From positions 496,001 through 560,000 of the forward strand of contig NZ_CP044065.1 in assembly GCF_008693385.1 (NCBI RefSeq): a stretch of DNA of 64,000 nucleotides, in the 5' to 3' direction. Origin of the DNA: Cupriavidus pauculus. Lineage in GTDB: Bacteria; Pseudomonadota; Gammaproteobacteria; Burkholderiales; Burkholderiaceae. Of this stretch, positions 1-7,780 are shown one piece after another. Each line of letters opens with the position of its first letter. Positions within the stretch are counted from its first letter, which is position 1. The translations under genes and the position numbers were made by a program. The notes below the pieces were generated by a model that made no database searches, had not been told where the DNA came from, and saw only the letters and a list, made by a program, of their open reading frames with translations.

Positions 1-483
1 ACCTTCGCGGGCGAGGAAGCCCCGGCCGTGGCGATTACCGGCGACGAAGGCATGTCGATGATCTTCTCGGCATGCTGCCGCCCGATTCCCGGCGATTCGA
101 TCGTCGGCTATCTCGGCAAGGGAGAAGGCCTGCAGATCCACGTGCAGGATTGCAAGGTGGCCAAGCGGCTGCACAGCAAGGATCCCGAGCACTGGATCGA
201 GGTCATGTGGGCGAAGAAGACCACGCGCGCGTTCGACGTCTCGATCAAGGTCATGGTGCACAACGTGAAGGGCATCGTGGCGCGCGTCGCTGCAGACCTC
301 ACGTCGGCGGACGCCAACGTGGCCCACGTGTCGATGGAGCAGCAGCAGGGCGGCCATCAGGAAGCCACGTACATGCAGTTCGTGATCCAGGTGCAGAACC
401 GTCTGCACCTCGCCAACGTCATGCGCGCGCTGCGCCGCAATCCGGACGTGATCCGGATCTTCCGCGACCGTAACGACGGCTGA
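1..483 (+). CDS. spoT: RelA/SpoT (p)ppGpp synthetase/hydrolase, C-terminal end (partial)
   Basis: The frame is open from base 1, so the gene starts upstream of the window; about 160 C-terminal residues are visible. They carry the zinc-finger-like segment of long RSH enzymes (ACCRPIPGD, then HVQDC) followed by an ACT domain (about residues 75-155 of the visible part). The catalytic hydrolase and synthetase domains are not in view. Long RSH enzymes make and degrade the stringent-response alarmone on ribosomes; the C-terminal half senses starvation state. SpoT is preferred over RelA because the next gene is greB, an arrangement I associate with the Burkholderiales rpoZ-spoT locus, but the C-terminus alone cannot separate the two. 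It converges on greB with only 8 bp between the stop codons. Confidence 0.85.
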   Translation, partial: TFAGEEAPAVAITGDEGMSMIFSACCRPIPGDSIVGYLGKGEGLQIHVQDCKVAKRLHSKDPEHWIEVMWAKKTTRAFDVSIKVMVHNVKGIVARVAADLTSADANVAHVSMEQQQGGHQEATYMQFVIQVQNRLHLANVMRALRRNPDVIRIFRDRNDG

Positions 484-491
484 CCCGCCGG

Positions 492-1064
492 TCAGGCCTC
501 CGCTTGCCCCCGCTTCGGGTAGCGGACTTCCAGAATATCGATCTGTTCGATGCCGGCCGGCGTTCGCAGCGGCACGGTATCGCCCTCGCGCGCCTTGATC
601 AGTGCCTTGGCGATCGGCGAGATCCAGCTCACGCGATGGGTGTCGAGGTCCACCTCGTCCATGCCGACGATGGTGATCGTGGTCTCCTCGCCGGCCTGGT
701 TCGCATAGGTCACGGTGGCGCCGAAGAAGATCTGGTCGTTGTCGCCCTGCAGGGAGGGATCGACGACCTCCGCCTTATCGAGCCGGCGCGTGAGAAAGCG
801 GATGCGCCGATCGATCTCGCGCAGCCGCTTCTTGCCATAGAGGTAGTCACCGTTCTCCGAGCGGTCGCCATTCGATGCGGCCCACGACACGATCTGCACG
901 ACGTCCGGCCGATCCACGTCGATCAGATGCATGAGTTCGTTGCGCAGGCGGTCGTAGCCGGTGGCGGTGATGTAGTTCTTGGTTCCCGCCGGAATCGGTG
1001 TGGCGCCTTCCGGAAGGTCGTCGTCGTCCTCGTCGGACGACTCTTTGACAAATGCCTTGTTCAT
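492..1064 (-). CDS. greB: Transcription elongation factor GreB
   Basis: 190 residues. GreB binds the secondary channel of RNA polymerase and stimulates transcript cleavage to rescue backtracked complexes. An N-terminal coiled coil (about residues 32-105) carries the acidic tip (GDRSENGDY, with D67, E70 and D73), and a C-terminal FKBP-like domain follows (about 110-190). It is longer than E. coli GreB (about 158 residues) because of an acidic, disordered-looking N-terminus (SSDEDDDD). The ATG at 1064 is chosen; a GTG four codons upstream (1076) is also in frame and neither has a strong ribosome binding site. GreB rather than GreA is inferred from the basic patch after the tip (YGKKRLR) and from the chromosomal context. 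Confidence 0.9.
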   Translation of the reverse strand: MNKAFVKESSDEDDDDLPEGATPIPAGTKNYITATGYDRLRNELMHLIDVDRPDVVQIVSWAASNGDRSENGDYLYGKKRLREIDRRIRFLTRRLDKAEVVDPSLQGDNDQIFFGATVTYANQAGEETTITIVGMDEVDLDTHRVSWISPIAKALIKAREGDTVPLRTPAGIEQIDILEVRYPKRGQAEA

Positions 1065-1146
1065 GGTCGGGATCACTTCATGAGGCTGTCATTATAGAAA
1101 GTTGCGGCTCTGCGGCCCCGATGGCGAAAAAAATGCACGAAGGGGC

Positions 1147-1174
1147 TTCCCAAAAATCAAAACTTCTATATAAT
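1147..1174 (+). promoter_or_regulatory. Sigma-70-type promoter of tRNA-Arg
   Basis: TTCCCA (1147-1152), a 16-nt spacer, then a perfect TATAAT (1169-1174) lie just upstream of the tRNA-Arg gene, predicting transcription start about 7 nt before the mature 5' end. Confidence 0.6.
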
Positions 1175-1188
1175 CTCTTTTCTCGCGT

Positions 1189-1265
1189 GCGGCTGTAGCT
1201 CAGTTGGATAGAGTACTTGGCTACGAACCAAGGGGTCGTGGGTTCGAATCCTGCCAGCCGCGCCA
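1189..1265 (+). tRNA. tRNA-Arg (anticodon ACG)
   Basis: A 77-nt cloverleaf. The acceptor stem GCGGCTG (1189-1195) pairs with CAGCCGC (1255-1261), followed by discriminator G and an encoded CCA (1263-1265). The anticodon stem CTTGG/CCAAG flanks the loop CTACGAA, with anticodon ACG at 1223-1225 (A34 would be deaminated to inosine to read CGU, CGC and CGA). The T-arm GGTTCGAATCC is canonical. A strong hairpin terminator follows 14 nt later, so this looks like a single-gene transcription unit. Confidence 0.97.
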
Positions 1266-1279
1266 CCTATAGAGACGAA

Positions 1280-1306
1280 GGGCTTCCGGAAACGGAAGCC
1301 CTTTTT
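1280..1306 (+). terminator. Rho-independent terminator after tRNA-Arg
   Basis: The perfect 9-bp stem GGGCTTCCG/CGGAAGCCC with a GAAA tetraloop is followed directly by five T. Confidence 0.93.
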
Positions 1307-1307
1307 C

Positions 1308-1344
1308 TTTTCCGCTTCCTTTTCCGCTTCCCTTTTCCGCTTCC
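1308..1344 (+). repeat. Three copies of a 12-bp pyrimidine repeat
   Basis: TTTTCCGCTTCC occurs at 1308-1319, 1320-1331 and 1333-1344, directly after the tRNA-Arg terminator. The core CCGCTTCC echoes the terminator stem. It is probably replication slippage; no function is evident. Confidence 0.8.
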
Positions 1345-1427
1345 TTTTCTCGCATCTTCCTCTCATTCCCGGAACGCCTTCCCGTCGCCAGGCTCCAACC
1401 TCTGTGATCACACACGGGAGAGACCTC

Positions 1428-1697
1428 ATGGCAAGCGATGACTGGCGCGTGGAGCAATACCGCGGCAAGGACGCCTACGTCCTGATTTCGCCGCAGCGAG
1501 AGCACATCGCGGGCAGCGTCGATGAGACGCAGCTGTGGACCTACGAGGTTCGCATCGCGGAGGAGGGCACCGATCCTGCCGACGCGGGCGATACCGAAGT
1601 GCTGCAGAGTGGCAATCATGTCTTCGCGACGCGTCATGCGGCCGAGACCGCCGCGTTCGCCGCGGCGTACGCGCTGATCGACAAGCTGCTCGCATAA
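1428..1697 (+). CDS. Small hypothetical protein
   Basis: 89 residues, soluble, with no signal peptide or membrane segment. The ATG at 1428 is chosen because GGGAGAG lies 5 nt upstream; an in-frame GTG at 1404 lacks such a site. The protein mixes a beta-rich N-terminal half (WRVEQYRGKDAYVLISP) with an alanine-rich C-terminal helix (about residues 62-89). I do not recognise a family. It sits alone between two tRNA genes. Confidence 0.7.
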   Translation: MASDDWRVEQYRGKDAYVLISPQREHIAGSVDETQLWTYEVRIAEEGTDPADAGDTEVLQSGNHVFATRHAAETAAFAAAYALIDKLLA

Positions 1698-1846
1698 TCC
1701 ACCTTCCGCGCGCCATTGCGGTTCTCGCAATGGCGCATGTCGACAGCCATTGCCGCGCGTTTGACGCGGATCATTTTTGTCGCGAAGGGTTGGACCTACG
1801 CTGGAATTGGACGCGGAGTTGCGCGTCGCAGTGGCAGGAGCCAACC

Positions 1847-2080
1847 ATGAAGGAGTACGACGGATACAAGATCCTCTACGAAGTGATCGCCATGCCCAAG
1901 GGCAAGTGGGCCATCATGATCGAGGTCATTCATCGCGAGAGCGGCACGACGATCGCAGAGCGGCACAACCCGTTTCCCGTGCACGCATTCGACACGAAGC
2001 TCGAAGCGCTCGGACACGTCAATCGACATATCGAGACGCTCATCGATGCGCATGGCGCACAACTGCGGCGCATCGCATGA
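1847..2080 (+). CDS. Small hypothetical protein
   Basis: 77 residues. A GCAGGAG ribosome binding site precedes the ATG at 1847. The protein starts MKEYDGYKILYEV and has an alternating beta pattern followed by a C-terminal helix (about 50-75, NRHIETLIDAHGAQLRR). It is soluble and no catalytic motif is visible. I do not recognise a family; similar small proteins are common in Cupriavidus-type genomes as lineage-specific conserved hypotheticals. Confidence 0.7.
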   Translation: MKEYDGYKILYEVIAMPKGKWAIMIEVIHRESGTTIAERHNPFPVHAFDTKLEALGHVNRHIETLIDAHGAQLRRIA

Positions 2081-2131
2081 CCTGAAATGGGACGCGCGCC
2101 GCGGCAATCCCCATCGCTGTGCAAATAACGA

Positions 2132-2160
2132 TTGCGTCAGCGATGGGTTTCAGACATAAT
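2132..2160 (+). promoter_or_regulatory. Promoter of tRNA-fMet
   Basis: TTGCGT (2132-2137), a 17-nt spacer and CATAAT (2155-2160) place the start about 7 nt before the tRNA. Confidence 0.55.
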
Positions 2161-2173
2161 TGCCTTCTTCAGA

Positions 2174-2252
<79 letters not shown>

Positions 2253-2421
2253 CCTCTGCAGTACAGTCTCTCAGTGGTCGTCGCAGTGCAGCCCTCTCGG
2301 GTGTAGCGTGCACAGATCCCTGGGACGCGCCAAGTCAGTTTCCTGCGACCCGTCTTCGCAAACTTCCTTTTTCGCGAACTTCCCAGCAGTGATGTGATCG
2401 CCGTTGCGACGCCGTTGAGAT

Positions 2422-2679
2422 TTACTTCGCCAGCGTCGCCGCTTTCGCGAACGTATCGCGTACGAGTGCCTGTCCTTCGCGTTCGGCCGCTTCCGCGCGT
2501 TCGTGCAGCCGCTGCGTGAGTACCTGAAGCGTGGCCGCATCGGCGCGCGATGTCGCCTCGCGCATCGTCTGCGCGAGTTCGCTGCTCACGTCGGCGCCAT
2601 CGAAGGCGCTGACGGAGAGGGCGGAAATGCGTTCGAGGAAATTGTTGACCAGCGCCTCATCGTGTTTCGGTTCGGACAT
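2422..2679 (-). CDS. Small helical hypothetical protein
   Basis: 85 residues, predicted almost entirely helical and amphipathic, with no cysteines, signal or membrane segment (for example RADAATLQVLTQRLHERAEA). It lies 51 nt downstream of the next minus-strand gene (2731-3030), so the two are probably co-transcribed. I do not recognise a family. Confidence 0.65.
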   Translation of the reverse strand: MSEPKHDEALVNNFLERISALSVSAFDGADVSSELAQTMREATSRADAATLQVLTQRLHERAEAAEREGQALVRDTFAKAATLAK

Positions 2680-2730
2680 ATTGCATGCTCCTGAATGATG
2701 AAGAGGGTGGCGCCGGCCAGAGGCCGGACG

Positions 2731-3030
2731 TCAGTCGCGCGGCGGCGGCAATTGTCCGGGGTAGTTCGCGGTCATGCGCCGCCGGGCGGGTTTCATCGCG
2801 CGAGCGGGCCAGAGCACGTAGTTGGTATGCGGGTCCATCGGCTTGCCGAAATAGGACACCCACACTTGTACGCCATGCTCGGTTTCCGAGACGATGGCAG
2901 CGACGGCACGCGCCGCGACGGACGGGGACTTCAACAGATCGGCCAGCGCTTCGACGCCCTGGACCACATGATGTTTCACACCCCTGAACCACACGTATTG
3001 ACGCATGGCAGCAAGAAAACTTTTGGTCAT
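2731..3030 (-). CDS. Small hypothetical protein
   Basis: 99 residues with a basic C-terminus. The middle (about 45-75: VAAIVSETEHGVQVWVSYFGKP) is beta-rich and aromatic. There is no signal peptide and no recognised family. It is likely the first gene of a two-gene unit with 2422-2679. Upstream (3031-3160) there is no gene. Confidence 0.6.
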   Translation of the reverse strand: MTKSFLAAMRQYVWFRGVKHHVVQGVEALADLLKSPSVAARAVAAIVSETEHGVQVWVSYFGKPMDPHTNYVLWPARAMKPARRRMTANYPGQLPPPRD

Positions 3031-3160
3031 GAGTTCGACTCTTCCTGTGTCTATGCGATGTTTGAGACAGCAGCTTACACAAGAAGTTGTGACGGTCTTG
3101 TAGGGGAGCGTCTGATTTTTCCCATTCGCGCACGATGCGTCACACGCAGGCTCTGTGGGC

Positions 3161-3173
3161 TGTCAAATTGACA
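3161..3173. promoter_or_regulatory. TGTCAA-A-TTGACA palindrome, possible operator/-35 of the DUF2252 gene
   Basis: A perfect 13-bp palindrome (TGTCAA, A, TTGACA) lies 54 bp before the DUF2252 start. Its right half is an exact consensus -35 hexamer. The best -10 at 17-nt spacing (TACGTT, 3191-3196) is poor, which would suit an activator- or repressor-controlled promoter. Confidence 0.4.
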
Positions 3174-3226
3174 ATCGCGGGACCTTGCATTACGTTCGAT
3201 CACATCGGGCCCATCATGGAGGCATC

Positions 3227-4690
3227 GTGGCGATCGTGGCAGGTTCGGACGCAAGACGGGCGCGCGGCAAGGCATTGCGGCAACATGCGCCGCGCAGTCT
3301 GCACGCCGCCATCGGCCACGTGGATCGCGACCCCATCCGGCTGCTAGAGATCAGCAGCGCCGGCCGTGTCGATCGGCTGATTCCGCTGCGCTACGGGCGC
3401 ATGCTCGAATCCCCCTTTGCATTCTTCCGCGGCAGCGCGATCGTGCAGGCGCACGATCTGGCCGGCACGCCGTATTCGGGCATCGTCCAGCAGATCTGCG
3501 GCGACTGCCATGTGGCCAACTTCGGCGGCTTTGCCACGCCCGAGCGCGCGCTGCTGCTCGACGTCAACGACTTCGACGAGACCGCCGAGGGGCCATGGGA
3601 ATGGGACCTGAAACGGCTGGTCGCGAGCTTCGTCGTGGCGGCCCGCCATCTGCGCCATTCGCGCGCGACCGCCGATACGCTCGTGCGGCAGGCCACGTCC
3701 AGCTACAGCGCCCGCATGGCGACGTACGCGGATATGGGCATCCTCGATACCTGGTATGACCACATCACGTTCGAGCGGCTGCTGAACGAGGCCACCGACC
3801 CCGACGCGCAGCGCGCGATCCGCCGTGGCATGGAGCGCGCGGCCGATCGCACGCATGCGGCATTGCTGCCCAAGCTCGGCGTGCAGGTCAACGGCCGCTG
3901 GCATATCCTCGACGCGCCGCCCGCGGTGTTCCACGTGCGCGGCAATCAGACCCTGTTCGCGGCGAGCGACGACTGGATGAGCGTGAAGGATGTGGAGGCG
4001 GTGCTCGACAAGTTCCACGCCGAGTACCTGACCACGCTCGCGCCCGACCGCCGTCAGTTGCTCGCGCATTTCACGCGGCACGACATGGCGTTCAAGGTGG
4101 TGGGCGTGGGCAGCGTGGGCACGCGCTGCCTCATCCAGCTGATGATCGATACCCACGGCAAGCCGCTGTTCCTGCAGGTCAAGGAGGCGGGGCAGTCGGT
4201 CGTGGCGCGGTATTTCAAGGCCCGGCGCGCGGCCGCGGGGAAGCGCGGCGCAGGGCGGTCGGTCCGGCCGGCGGCGGCACCCGTGCACGAGGGCCGGCGC
4301 GTGGTCGAAGGGCAGCGCCTGATGCAGGCCGCGAGCGATCTGTTCCTGGGCTGGGCCAAGGGGCCCTTCGGCCGGTGTTTCTATCTGCGCCAGCTGCGCG
4401 ACATGAAACTGTCGCCGCAGCTCGAACTCATGGACGCCAACCTGCTGGGCCGTTACGCGTCCACCTGCGGGTGGGTGCTCGCCCGCGCGCATGCGAAGGC
4501 CGGCGGGCAGGCGGCGGAGATCAGCGGCTACCTGGGCAGCGGCGATCGCATGGCCGAGGCGCTGGTGGAGTATGCGAACGCGTACGCGGATCAGGTCGAG
4601 CGCGACTATGCGCGCTTTGTGGAAGCGTGCCGCAAGGGCGATCTGCCCGCGCGCACCGACGAGGATATGGCCGCCGAGTTTAGGGTCTAG
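3227..4690 (+). CDS. DUF2252 family protein
   Basis: 487 residues from the GTG at 3227, which has GGAGG 4 nt upstream. The family is recognised from the motifs FFRGSA, GDCHVANFGG and DVNDFDET in the first third; these resemble the nucleotide-binding and metal-binding loops of kinase-like (aminoglycoside phosphotransferase-type) folds. Its substrate is unknown. The middle contains an alanine/arginine-rich low-complexity segment (about residues 325-350). The C-terminal third is helical. The stop codon TAG lies inside a run of 10-bp repeats. Function is not assignable from sequence; membership of DUF2252 is confident. Confidence 0.85.
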   Translation: MAIVAGSDARRARGKALRQHAPRSLHAAIGHVDRDPIRLLEISSAGRVDRLIPLRYGRMLESPFAFFRGSAIVQAHDLAGTPYSGIVQQICGDCHVANFGGFATPERALLLDVNDFDETAEGPWEWDLKRLVASFVVAARHLRHSRATADTLVRQATSSYSARMATYADMGILDTWYDHITFERLLNEATDPDAQRAIRRGMERAADRTHAALLPKLGVQVNGRWHILDAPPAVFHVRGNQTLFAASDDWMSVKDVEAVLDKFHAEYLTTLAPDRRQLLAHFTRHDMAFKVVGVGSVGTRCLIQLMIDTHGKPLFLQVKEAGQSVVARYFKARRAAAGKRGAGRSVRPAAAPVHEGRRVVEGQRLMQAASDLFLGWAKGPFGRCFYLRQLRDMKLSPQLELMDANLLGRYASTCGWVLARAHAKAGGQAAEISGYLGSGDRMAEALVEYANAYADQVERDYARFVEACRKGDLPARTDEDMAAEFRV

Positions 4691-4738
4691 CAGGGTGTAG
4701 CAGGGATTAGCAGGGATTAGCAGGGACTAGCAGGGTTT
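4686..4738 (+). repeat. 10-bp tandem repeat (TAGCAGGGNN) starting at the stop codon of the DUF2252 gene
   Basis: Five near-identical 10-bp units, TAGCAGGG plus two variable bases, begin with the DUF2252 stop TAG (4688-4690) and run to about 4738. Because the unit is 10 bp, the repeated TAG occupies all three frames. See the finding on stop-codon microrepeats. Confidence 0.85.
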
Positions 4739-4767
4739 GATCACAGAGGGACGACAGGAGCTTGCCG

Positions 4768-5097
4768 ATGACCGAGGAAATGCTGCTGCAACTGATGGCC
4801 GAAGTCGAGAAGGAGGACCCGATCGACTATGCGGACCTGCCATTCGACGACGCCGGATTGCGCGAGATCGCCTGCCGCCTGATCGCGGCCCGCTCGCAGG
4901 AAATCGAGGCGTCCGGCATGTCCGTGGACGCGCTGCTGGCCACGCTGTGGGCATCCACCGCCAAGCTCGTGCTGGAGAACATCGTGCTCAACGCGCGCCT
5001 GCTGACGTTGCAGGGGGCCCCCGAGGACGCGCGTGCGCTGATCGACCGGATTGCCCGCCAGTCGCGCGACACACCGCCCGGATCGGAAGATTCTTGA
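4768..5097 (+). CDS. Small acidic hypothetical protein
   Basis: 109 residues. AGGAG lies 7 nt before the ATG at 4768. It is helical and acidic at the N-terminus (EEMLLQLMAEVEKEDP), with a second helical half (about 50-100). There is no signal peptide or known motif. It follows the DUF2252 gene on the same strand after the 10-bp repeats and may be co-transcribed with it. Family not recognised. Confidence 0.65.
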   Translation: MTEEMLLQLMAEVEKEDPIDYADLPFDDAGLREIACRLIAARSQEIEASGMSVDALLATLWASTAKLVLENIVLNARLLTLQGAPEDARALIDRIARQSRDTPPGSEDS

Positions 5098-5223
5098 TCG
5101 GAATCAAAGGTGCCGGCTCGTGCACACAGTGCGGCGCCGTCATCATTTCGCTAAAATACCGATCTTTCGCCGGGGACGCCTTGTCAGGCCGCGTCTCGCG
5201 GTGCCTGACTGGAGGATTCTCGG

Positions 5224-6126
5224 GTGATCAAGTGGCTAATCGTCGCCGTCTATGCCGGCGCTATTCTGTACGTGCATTTGCGCGGCAAGGTGAGGCTGCC
5301 GTTCATGCGTCAGTTGCTGGACCACTCCGCCCTGGTCGCGCCGGTCAACTGCTTCATGTACATGTTCTCGGGCGTCCCGACCACGCCGTATATCCCGACC
5401 GAGCGTTTTCCCGATCTCGAGAAGCTGCGCGCCGCCTGGCCGCAGATTCGCGACGAGGGGCTGGCGCTGATCGCGATGCGCAAGATCAAGGCCGCGGACA
5501 AGAACGACGACGCCGGCTTCAACTCGTTCTTCAAGTACGGCTGGAAGCGCTTCTACCTCAAGTGGTACGAAGCGCAGCATCCGTCCGCGGAAACGCTGTG
5601 CCCCAAGACCGTGGCGCTGCTGCGCGAACTGCCGACCGTGAAGGCGGCGATGTTCGCGGAGCTGCCGCCTGGCGGCAAGCTCAACCCGCACCGCGACCCG
5701 TTCGCGGGCTCGCTGCGTTACCACCTGGGGCTGTCCACGCCGAACGACGACCGCTGCTTCATCGAAGTCGATGGCGAGCGCCATAGCTGGCGCGACGGGC
5801 ATGGCGTGGTGTTCGACGAGACCTATCTGCACTGGGCCGAGAACAAGAGCGAGACCGACCGGCTGATCCTGTTCTGCGATATCGAGCGCCCGATGCGCTA
5901 TCGCTGGGCCGCGGCGTTCAACCACTGGATGGGCCGCAAGGTCATGACGGCCGCCAGTTCGCCGAACGACGAGGCCGACCAGACCGGCGCGATCAACAAG
6001 CTGTTCCGCTTCGTGTGGCTCGGCGGCCAGCATCGCCGCCGCTTCAAGGCGTGGAACCGGCCCCTCTATTACGTGACCAAGTTCGGCCTGATCATCGGCG
6101 GCGTCGCACTGATCGTCTTCGTCTGA
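5224..6126 (+). CDS. lpxO: LpxO-like aspartyl/asparaginyl beta-hydroxylase (lipid A hydroxylase family)
   Basis: 300 residues, the usual LpxO length. It starts at a GTG with GGAGG 8 nt upstream. One hydrophobic anchor lies at residues 1-17 and another near the C-terminus (about 283-300), with a cytoplasmic Fe(II)/2-oxoglutarate dioxygenase domain between. The iron ligands are visible as H156-R-D158 (PHRDPFAG) and H203 (YLHWAEN), with R213 (ETDRLI) as the likely 2-oxoglutarate contact. In Salmonella, LpxO 2-hydroxylates a secondary acyl chain of lipid A. The family also includes other aspartyl-beta-hydroxylase-like enzymes, so the substrate is inferred. It stands alone, convergent with a diguanylate cyclase gene 18 bp away. 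Confidence 0.82.
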   Translation: MIKWLIVAVYAGAILYVHLRGKVRLPFMRQLLDHSALVAPVNCFMYMFSGVPTTPYIPTERFPDLEKLRAAWPQIRDEGLALIAMRKIKAADKNDDAGFNSFFKYGWKRFYLKWYEAQHPSAETLCPKTVALLRELPTVKAAMFAELPPGGKLNPHRDPFAGSLRYHLGLSTPNDDRCFIEVDGERHSWRDGHGVVFDETYLHWAENKSETDRLILFCDIERPMRYRWAAAFNHWMGRKVMTAASSPNDEADQTGAINKLFRFVWLGGQHRRRFKAWNRPLYYVTKFGLIIGGVALIVFV

Positions 6127-6144
6127 TCGCTTCTCCGCCAGACT

Positions 6145-7650
6145 TCACTCGTCGCCGGACTGGCGGCGTTCGTTGCCCATCTTGGCGTAGTGCGCGCGCT
6201 TGGCCTCGTACATGCGCGCGTCGGCGATCTTGCAGGTGTCCGTCAGGCGCTCGCCCTGCGCGCAGGTCGCGGCGCCGATCGAGAACGACAGCCGCACGCC
6301 CGGGTAGAAGCTGTTGTTCAGTTCCACGACCTGTTCGATCTGCTCGACGACCGTCGAGGCGCCGCGCTCGTCGCGGCCGGGCAGCAGCACCATGAATTCG
6401 TCGCCGCCCGTCCGGGCCACGCACGCCTGTTCCCCCACCGCCTTCTTCAGGACCTCGCCCGTACGGCGCAGCAGCGCATCGCCGTCGCTGTGGCCGAACT
6501 GGTCGTTCACGACCTTGAGCCCGTTGAGGTCCACCGCGATGACGCTGACCGGCCACGGTCCCTTGCGGCCGAGGCGCGCGAGTTCGTCCTCGTAGTACGC
6601 GCGGTTGAACAGCTTGGTCAGCACGTCGTGCTTGCCGAGGAATTCGACGTAGGCCTCGGCCTTCTTGCGCGCGGTGATATCGGTCAGCGATACGAGTACC
6701 TGGTCCCAGTCCGCCTCGCGGCCCGGAAACACCGACCATTGCATGAACACGTCGACGGCGCGGCCATCGAGCGCGTAGTTGATGACCTCGCGCTGCTGCC
6801 ACAGCTTCTCGTGCCACAGGTCGACGAGCTGCTCCGCGAAGTGGATGCGCATGTCGTCGCGGAACACGTCGCCGAGCCGGGAGAGCAGGATGTCCTTGGT
6901 CGGCGCGCTGAACATCGACAGTGTCTGCTGGTTGACGTCGAGCACGCGGATTTCCTGCATGCAGCGCGTGACGAAGTCCGGATGCACGTTCAGGAATGTG
7001 CGGAAGTCGGTGATGCCCGCCGCGCGCACTTCGTCGAGCAGCATCTTCACCGCGCTGAAGTCTTCCACCCACAGCGAGACCGGCGAATGTTCGAACAGCC
7101 CCACCGCATACTGCTGGCTCCGGCGCAGGTCGCGTTCCGTGCGGACGCGCGCGGTAATATCCTCGACCGACAGCAGCACGCGCGACCAGTCCGATTCGTG
7201 CCCGGGCATGACGCTGGCTTCGAGCCGGATGTCGAGCCGCTCGCCGTCGAGCGTGTAGTTCACGGTCTGGCTCGAGAAATGATTGCCGCCGTCCCAGAGC
7301 TGGCCCAGTTCCTCGACATGCTGGTCGAACATGTCGTCACGGAACACCGCATCGAGGTTGGCCACGAGATCGCCAAAGTCCGCCGCGCGGAAGAGGGTGA
7401 GCGTGCGGCGGTTGACCGAGACGACACGGATGAGCGCGGAGCAGCGCGCCACTTCCGCGGGGTTCGCGCGCAGGTAGGCGCGCAGATCGGTCACCCCTTC
7501 GGCGCGCAACTGCTCGAAGGCCTCGCGCACGGCGCTGAAATCCTCGAGCCAGAGCGATACCGGCGCCAGCTGGAACAGCGTCTCGTAGTCGTTATCGATC
7601 GTGGCGTTGATGGTGTCTTCGAGCGGCGTGGCAGCGCGTTCGCTATGCAA
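6145..7650 (-). CDS. Diguanylate cyclase with duplicated PAS modules
   Basis: 501 residues. Two homologous PAS-type modules (about 22-166 and 182-326) repeat with an exact 160-residue offset (APVSLWLEDFSAV at 29-41, SPVSLWVEDFSAV at 189-201), followed by a GGDEF domain (about 335-490). The active-site motif GGDEF (415-419) is intact, so it should make cyclic di-GMP. The inhibitory I-site RxxD expected nine residues before the GG is replaced by GEQA (406-409), predicting loss of product inhibition. There is no membrane segment, so it is probably a cytosolic sensor whose ligand is unknown. Confidence 0.9.
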   Translation of the reverse strand: MHSERAATPLEDTINATIDNDYETLFQLAPVSLWLEDFSAVREAFEQLRAEGVTDLRAYLRANPAEVARCSALIRVVSVNRRTLTLFRAADFGDLVANLDAVFRDDMFDQHVEELGQLWDGGNHFSSQTVNYTLDGERLDIRLEASVMPGHESDWSRVLLSVEDITARVRTERDLRRSQQYAVGLFEHSPVSLWVEDFSAVKMLLDEVRAAGITDFRTFLNVHPDFVTRCMQEIRVLDVNQQTLSMFSAPTKDILLSRLGDVFRDDMRIHFAEQLVDLWHEKLWQQREVINYALDGRAVDVFMQWSVFPGREADWDQVLVSLTDITARKKAEAYVEFLGKHDVLTKLFNRAYYEDELARLGRKGPWPVSVIAVDLNGLKVVNDQFGHSDGDALLRRTGEVLKKAVGEQACVARTGGDEFMVLLPGRDERGASTVVEQIEQVVELNNSFYPGVRLSFSIGAATCAQGERLTDTCKIADARMYEAKRAHYAKMGNERRQSGDE

Positions 7651-7780
7651 ATCTCTTCTCCCGGAATCCGCTGGGGCGGCCTGTCTGTACTAGCGCATTA
7701 GGATAGGCGAGCGCGCCCGGATTGGGGGAGAAAACTTGCAGGTCGATGCCTGCTTCCAACACTTCGCGGCCGGAATCCGC

